Shown: positions 61,009-64,000 of the stretch, in pieces
How positions within the stretch are numbered: position 1 is the stretch's first letter
Layout of the letters: every line of letters begins with the position of its first letter
Assembly: GCA_020633515.1 (NCBI GenBank)
Contig: JACKDM010000022.1
Span: forward strand, 1-64,000
Length of the DNA stretch: 64,000 nucleotides
From: Myxococcales bacterium
GTDB taxonomy: Bacteria > Myxococcota > Bradymonadia > UBA7976 > UBA1532
Reading direction: 5' to 3'
Made by a program: the position numbers and the translations under genes
The notes under the pieces: model-generated
The model's database searches: none
Seen by the model: only the letters and a program-made list of their open reading frames with translations
What the model was told of the DNA's origin: nothing

Positions 61009-62160
61009 ATGGTTTCGATGCGTGTGGTGCTGCTCGCTGGCTTGATGTTGTCCCTCGGCGGCTGCGTGCCCGCGGGCGGTGGCGGCGGAGGCGGCGGCGG
61101 CGAAGGCGGCGTGGGCGGGGCCGGCGGCGGCGACGCGGGCACCGGCGCGCCGCTCGGCGGGCCCTGCGCGCGGCCGTCGGACTGCGAGAGCGATGTCTGC
61201 GTGCAGGCGGGGGATCTGCCGCTGTTCTGCTCCCAGGAATGCACCGCCGAGACGCCGTGCCCGGGTGGCTTCGACTGCCGTTCGGGCTACTGCTTCGCCG
61301 CGGGCGGCGAGGGTGAAGGGGAGGGTGAGGGTGAGGGTGAAGGCGAAGGTGAAGGCGAGGGCGAGGGTGAAGGCGAGGGCGAGGGTGAAGGCGAGGGCGA
61401 GGGTGAAGGCGAGGGCGAAGGCGAGGGCGAGGGCGAAGGTGAGGGCGAGGGCGAGGGCGAGGGCGAGGGCGAGCCGGTTGATCCGGTCGAGCAGTGTCAG
61501 GAGGTCCTCGCCTGCATCAACCCCTGCCAGGACCGCGCCTGCCTCGACGCCTGCATCGCGAGCGGCCCGCCCGAGGGCGCGCAGCGGGCGAGCGACCTCA
61601 TCAACTGCCAGGGCGGCTGCTTCGACTTCCAGGGTGAGTTCGACCTCGAGTGCTACCTCAGCGACTGCAACGCCGAGGGCCGCGCCTGCTTCGGTGACGG
61701 CTTCCCCGGCGGCGGCGAGCTGACCTGCGGCGAGCTGCTCACCTGCCTCAACGAGTGCCCCGACGGCAGCGACGTCTGCGTCGACGGCTGCTTCGGCGAC
61801 AGCGCCGCGGCGAGCTATGTCATCTACGCCGACGCCGTCGACTGCGTGCAGGCCGCGATGTGCCCGGCCGGCGACGCCGCGTGCCAGAACGAGCGCTGCG
61901 GGACCGAGATCGAGGCCTGCGTCAACGACGGCCGCGTCTTCGGCCCCGGCGGCTGCGGCGACCTGCTCACCTGCGCCGACGGCTGCGTCAACGCCGGCGG
62001 CGACGTCGCCGGCTGCGTCCAGAGCTGCCGCGAGCAGGCGACCTTCGACGCCAACGTCGACTTCGACACCCTCATCGGCTGCGTCAACGAGACCGAGTGC
62101 GAGTCGATCGTGGGCTGCGCGGTCTGCGCCGACGAAGAGGCGATCTGCCGCGGGACCTGA
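61009..62160 (+). CDS. Cysteine-rich lipoprotein with a 28-copy Gly-Glu repeat
   Basis: 383 residues from the ATG at 61009, preceded by GGAGGAGG at a nine-base gap; a longer frame to 60967 has no signal. Lipobox SLGGC, then a Gly-rich segment, a small Cys module and the repeat (GE)28. The second half (from about residue 156) is built of Cys-rich units like LACINPCQDRACLDACI that recur every 35-40 residues, as in secreted myxobacterial proteins. The acidic repeat is probably an extended spacer that holds the Cys domains away from the membrane. A TGCTAGCGT box lies about 33 bases upstream. Confidence 0.75.
   Translation: MVSMRVVLLAGLMLSLGGCVPAGGGGGGGGGEGGVGGAGGGDAGTGAPLGGPCARPSDCESDVCVQAGDLPLFCSQECTAETPCPGGFDCRSGYCFAAGGEGEGEGEGEGEGEGEGEGEGEGEGEGEGEGEGEGEGEGEGEGEGEGEGEGEGEGEPVDPVEQCQEVLACINPCQDRACLDACIASGPPEGAQRASDLINCQGGCFDFQGEFDLECYLSDCNAEGRACFGDGFPGGGELTCGELLTCLNECPDGSDVCVDGCFGDSAAASYVIYADAVDCVQAAMCPAGDAACQNERCGTEIEACVNDGRVFGPGGCGDLLTCADGCVNAGGDVAGCVQSCREQATFDANVDFDTLIGCVNETECESIVGCAVCADEEAICRGT
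61306..61473. repeat. Gly-Glu codon repeat, 28 units of 6 bp
   Basis: GGCGAG and close synonyms (GGTGAA, GGGGAG) repeated 28 times without interruption. Synonymous differences among copies show it is not a recent slippage product alone. Confidence 0.95.
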
Positions 62161-62226
62161 TCTGCCGCGGGACCTGATCGGCCGCGGCACCTGATCTGCC
62201 GCGGGACCTGATCTGCCGCGGGACCT
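62142..62226. repeat. Five tandem 17-bp repeats spanning a stop codon
   Basis: GATCTGCCGCGGGACCT at 62142, 62159, 62193 and 62210, with one variant at 62176 (GATCGGCCGCGGCACCT). The first copy is the coding end of the Gly-Glu lipoprotein (ICRGT), whose TGA is formed by the second. Each unit has a CCGCGG centre. Confidence 0.95.
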
Positions 62227-62366
62227 GACGCCGCGCCCGCCCCGACACCCCCGCCCACCGCCGCCTTGCTCCCGCCATCACCCGTCGGTTAGGTTCCGGC
62301 GATCGGGGTCGCTCCGCGCCGAGGGAGCGGGCGATCCTGCCATTCGACTTGGGGAGGGCGGGTCCG

Positions 62367-64000
62367 ATGATGCGTGCGATGACGGTGCGCTGGCTGTGGA
62401 TCGCGGCGCTGATGGCCGCGCTCGTCGCCGGCTGCGATGACGACGATGACAAGCCCGCGCCCGACGCGGCGGTCGACGGGGGCGAGGGGGAGGGCGAGGG
62501 CGAAGGGGAAGGCGAGGGCGAAGGCGAAGGCGAAGGCGAGGGCGAAGGCGAAGGCGAAGGCGAAGGCGAGGGCGAGGGCGAGGGCGAGGGCGAGGGCGAG
62601 GCCACCTGCGGCGGGCTCGTCTACCTCGACCTCAACGCCGTCGCCGAGCGGCGCGGCGACCGCTTCGACCACCGCGGCGCGCTCGACCGCGACGACCGCC
62701 TCCAGGGCTCGTGCACCGCGCCCGACACCGTCGGCCCCGACGCGCTGCTCCGCTTCACGGCGCCGCGCGCCGGCGAGTGGGACTTCAACACCCTCGGCAG
62801 CGGCTTCGACAGCGTGCTCTACGTGCGCGGCCGCTGCCAGGACCCCGCGACCGAGCTCGGCTGCAACGACGACGTCGCCTTCCCCGTGCTCGCCAGCAGC
62901 CGCGTCGTCGTCACCCTCGGCGCCGGCGACACCGTCTTCGTCGTCGTCGACAGCTACGACTTCGACCCCGACACCGAGACCCCCGACTATCGCCTCACCG
63001 TCCGTCCCGCCGCGCCCACCCCGCCGCCGGTGCTCGCCGGCGCCGACTACACGGTCAGCTACGCCGCCAACGGCGTCGGCCTCCGCGTCCGCGGCAACGA
63101 CCCCGACGGCGACGTCGTCGCCGCGCTGCTCACCTTCCTCGACCCCGAGACCGGCGACCCTCTCTTCGACTGGGCGGTCGAGCTCGACGTGCGCCACGAG
63201 GCCAACGGCGACTTCGTCGGCGAGGGCGTCGCGCTCTTCCCCCCCGCCGACGTGCCCGTCGCGCTGCTCGGCGCCGCCGACGTGCGCGCGCTCGACGCCG
63301 AGGGCAACCGCAGCGCCGAGGTCATCCGGGTCACGCCCGGCCCGATCCCGTCCGCCGCCCGCGGCGAAGGCTGCGACGCGAGCGGCCTGCTCGCCGCCTG
63401 CGGCGCCGGCGACTACTGCGCGCTCGACGCCGAGGCCCCCGCCGGCGTCTGCGCCGACGCCGCCCCGGTCGCCGCCTGCCCCGCCGACTGGCCGGTCACC
63501 CCGCTCGACCTCGCCCCCGGCCGCGTCGACGTCGACGGCGACACCACCGACGCCGCCCCGCTCCGCGCCGGCGCCTGCGTGCCCGCCGCCACCGCCACCG
63601 ACGTCTACCGCTTCACCCCCGCCGCCACCGCCGACTACCTCGCGCTCGTGCAGAGCCCCGACCCCGCCGCCGACACCGTCGTCTTCGTGCGCCGCCTCTG
63701 CGACCACGACGCCGGCCCCGACGGCCTCGACCTCGCCTGCAACGACGACATCGCCGACGGCGTCCGCAACAGCGCGCTCGTCTTCACCGCCCGCGCCGGC
63801 GAGCCGATCCACGTCTTCGTCGACGGCTACCCCGAGCAGGACGGCAACCCCGCCTGGCGCGGCGCCTACACGCTGCGGATCAACGAGATCGTGCCGCCCC
63901 GGCTCGACCCCGACGGCGTCGAGGCCGCGCTCGACCGCGACCGCGGCGCCGGCGGCGTGCGGGTCCGCGGCGAGGACGTCGACCCGTTCGGGCTGCGCCT
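62367..64000 (+). CDS. Gly-Glu repeat lipoprotein with PPC-like domains (3' end beyond window)
   Basis: At least 544 residues; the frame is open to the last base. ATG at 62367 or 62370 follows GGGGAGGG. Lipobox LVAGC, an Asp run, then (GE)20 encoded at 62481-62600. The remainder holds two similar beta-rich domains, each with an FTA..GEWDFNT or FTPAATADYLALV strand, a VLYVRGRC or VVFVRRLC element and a CNDDVA or CNDDIA turn, which are hallmarks of bacterial pre-peptidase C-terminal (PPC) domains, flanking an Ig-like part. It is probably a large surface lipoprotein. The catalytic or adhesive part, if any, lies outside the window. Confidence 0.75.
   Translation, partial: MMRAMTVRWLWIAALMAALVAGCDDDDDKPAPDAAVDGGEGEGEGEGEGEGEGEGEGEGEGEGEGEGEGEGEGEGEGEATCGGLVYLDLNAVAERRGDRFDHRGALDRDDRLQGSCTAPDTVGPDALLRFTAPRAGEWDFNTLGSGFDSVLYVRGRCQDPATELGCNDDVAFPVLASSRVVVTLGAGDTVFVVVDSYDFDPDTETPDYRLTVRPAAPTPPPVLAGADYTVSYAANGVGLRVRGNDPDGDVVAALLTFLDPETGDPLFDWAVELDVRHEANGDFVGEGVALFPPADVPVALLGAADVRALDAEGNRSAEVIRVTPGPIPSAARGEGCDASGLLAACGAGDYCALDAEAPAGVCADAAPVAACPADWPVTPLDLAPGRVDVDGDTTDAAPLRAGACVPAATATDVYRFTPAATADYLALVQSPDPAADTVVFVRRLCDHDAGPDGLDLACNDDIADGVRNSALVFTARAGEPIHVFVDGYPEQDGNPAWRGAYTLRINEIVPPRLDPDGVEAALDRDRGAGGVRVRGEDVDPFGLR
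62481..62600. repeat. Gly-Glu codon repeat, 20 units of 6 bp
   Basis: GGCGAG/GGCGAA repeats without interruption, as in the preceding gene but shorter. Confidence 0.95.

Overview
The window is very GC-rich chromosomal DNA, packed with genes on both strands, often with 1-12 bp overlaps. No rRNA, tRNA, CRISPR array, insertion sequence or phage gene was recognised. Several Hanks-type Ser/Thr kinases, many lipoproteins, MopE-type calcium-binding motifs, Gly-Glu repeat lipoproteins and cysteine-rich secreted proteins point to a member of Myxococcota or a close relative of the former Deltaproteobacteria. This is an inference from gene content, not a phylogeny.

Layout. 0-6 kb: the end of a DUF4384 protein, a 72-bp tandem repeat, a lipoprotein CHAT protease, a small acyl-carrier-like protein and two exported proteins. 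6.3-12 kb (minus): a RavA/ViaA-like pair (MoxR AAA ATPase and VWA protein), an outer-membrane protein and a kinase with TM2 and SHOCT domains. 12-15.5 kb: site-2 protease RseP, then a kinase with a zinc ribbon and an exported partner. 15.6-27.5 kb (plus): five genes in a row, made up of an exported protein, a frameshifted MopE-like gene, a membrane protein with a degenerate VWA-like fold, a membrane-anchored atypical kinase and a 1332-residue zinc-ribbon/helical protein. This run is the best candidate for an undescribed system.

27.4-37.3 kb: a regulatory-domain methyltransferase, an NrtR-type NUDIX regulator, a pseudouridine synthase, a nicotinamidase-like hydrolase with a palindrome at its promoter, a kinase fused to a family-5 extracellular solute-binding domain, a nitrilase and a MacB-like ABC pair. 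37.3-38.3 kb is lower in GC and holds a coding relic and a HEPN-like gene with a compensated frameshift. 38.3-45.1 kb: a small barrel protein, threonine aldolase, a TPR lipoprotein and an Mla/MCE lipid transporter with two ATPases and two permeases. The motif differences between the two ATPases predict a heterodimer with one weak ATP site.

45.1-52.6 kb (minus): repeat-containing lipoproteins, an EF-hand protein, a large PHP-type metallohydrolase lipoprotein and a porin. 52.7-57.7 kb: a small membrane protein, a cyclic-nucleotide-binding patatin lipase, a helical-repeat lipoprotein, a cytochrome c, a SirB1-like protein and a gamma-glutamylcyclotransferase-like protein. 57.7-60.9 kb: a tight SDR-RidA-crotonase-acyl-CoA dehydrogenase operon, probably for CoA-ester catabolism. 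61-64 kb: two lipoproteins with long Gly-Glu repeats, the second running off the end.

Much of the content concerns the cell surface and signalling: at least three active-looking kinases and one atypical kinase sit beside exported or membrane partners.
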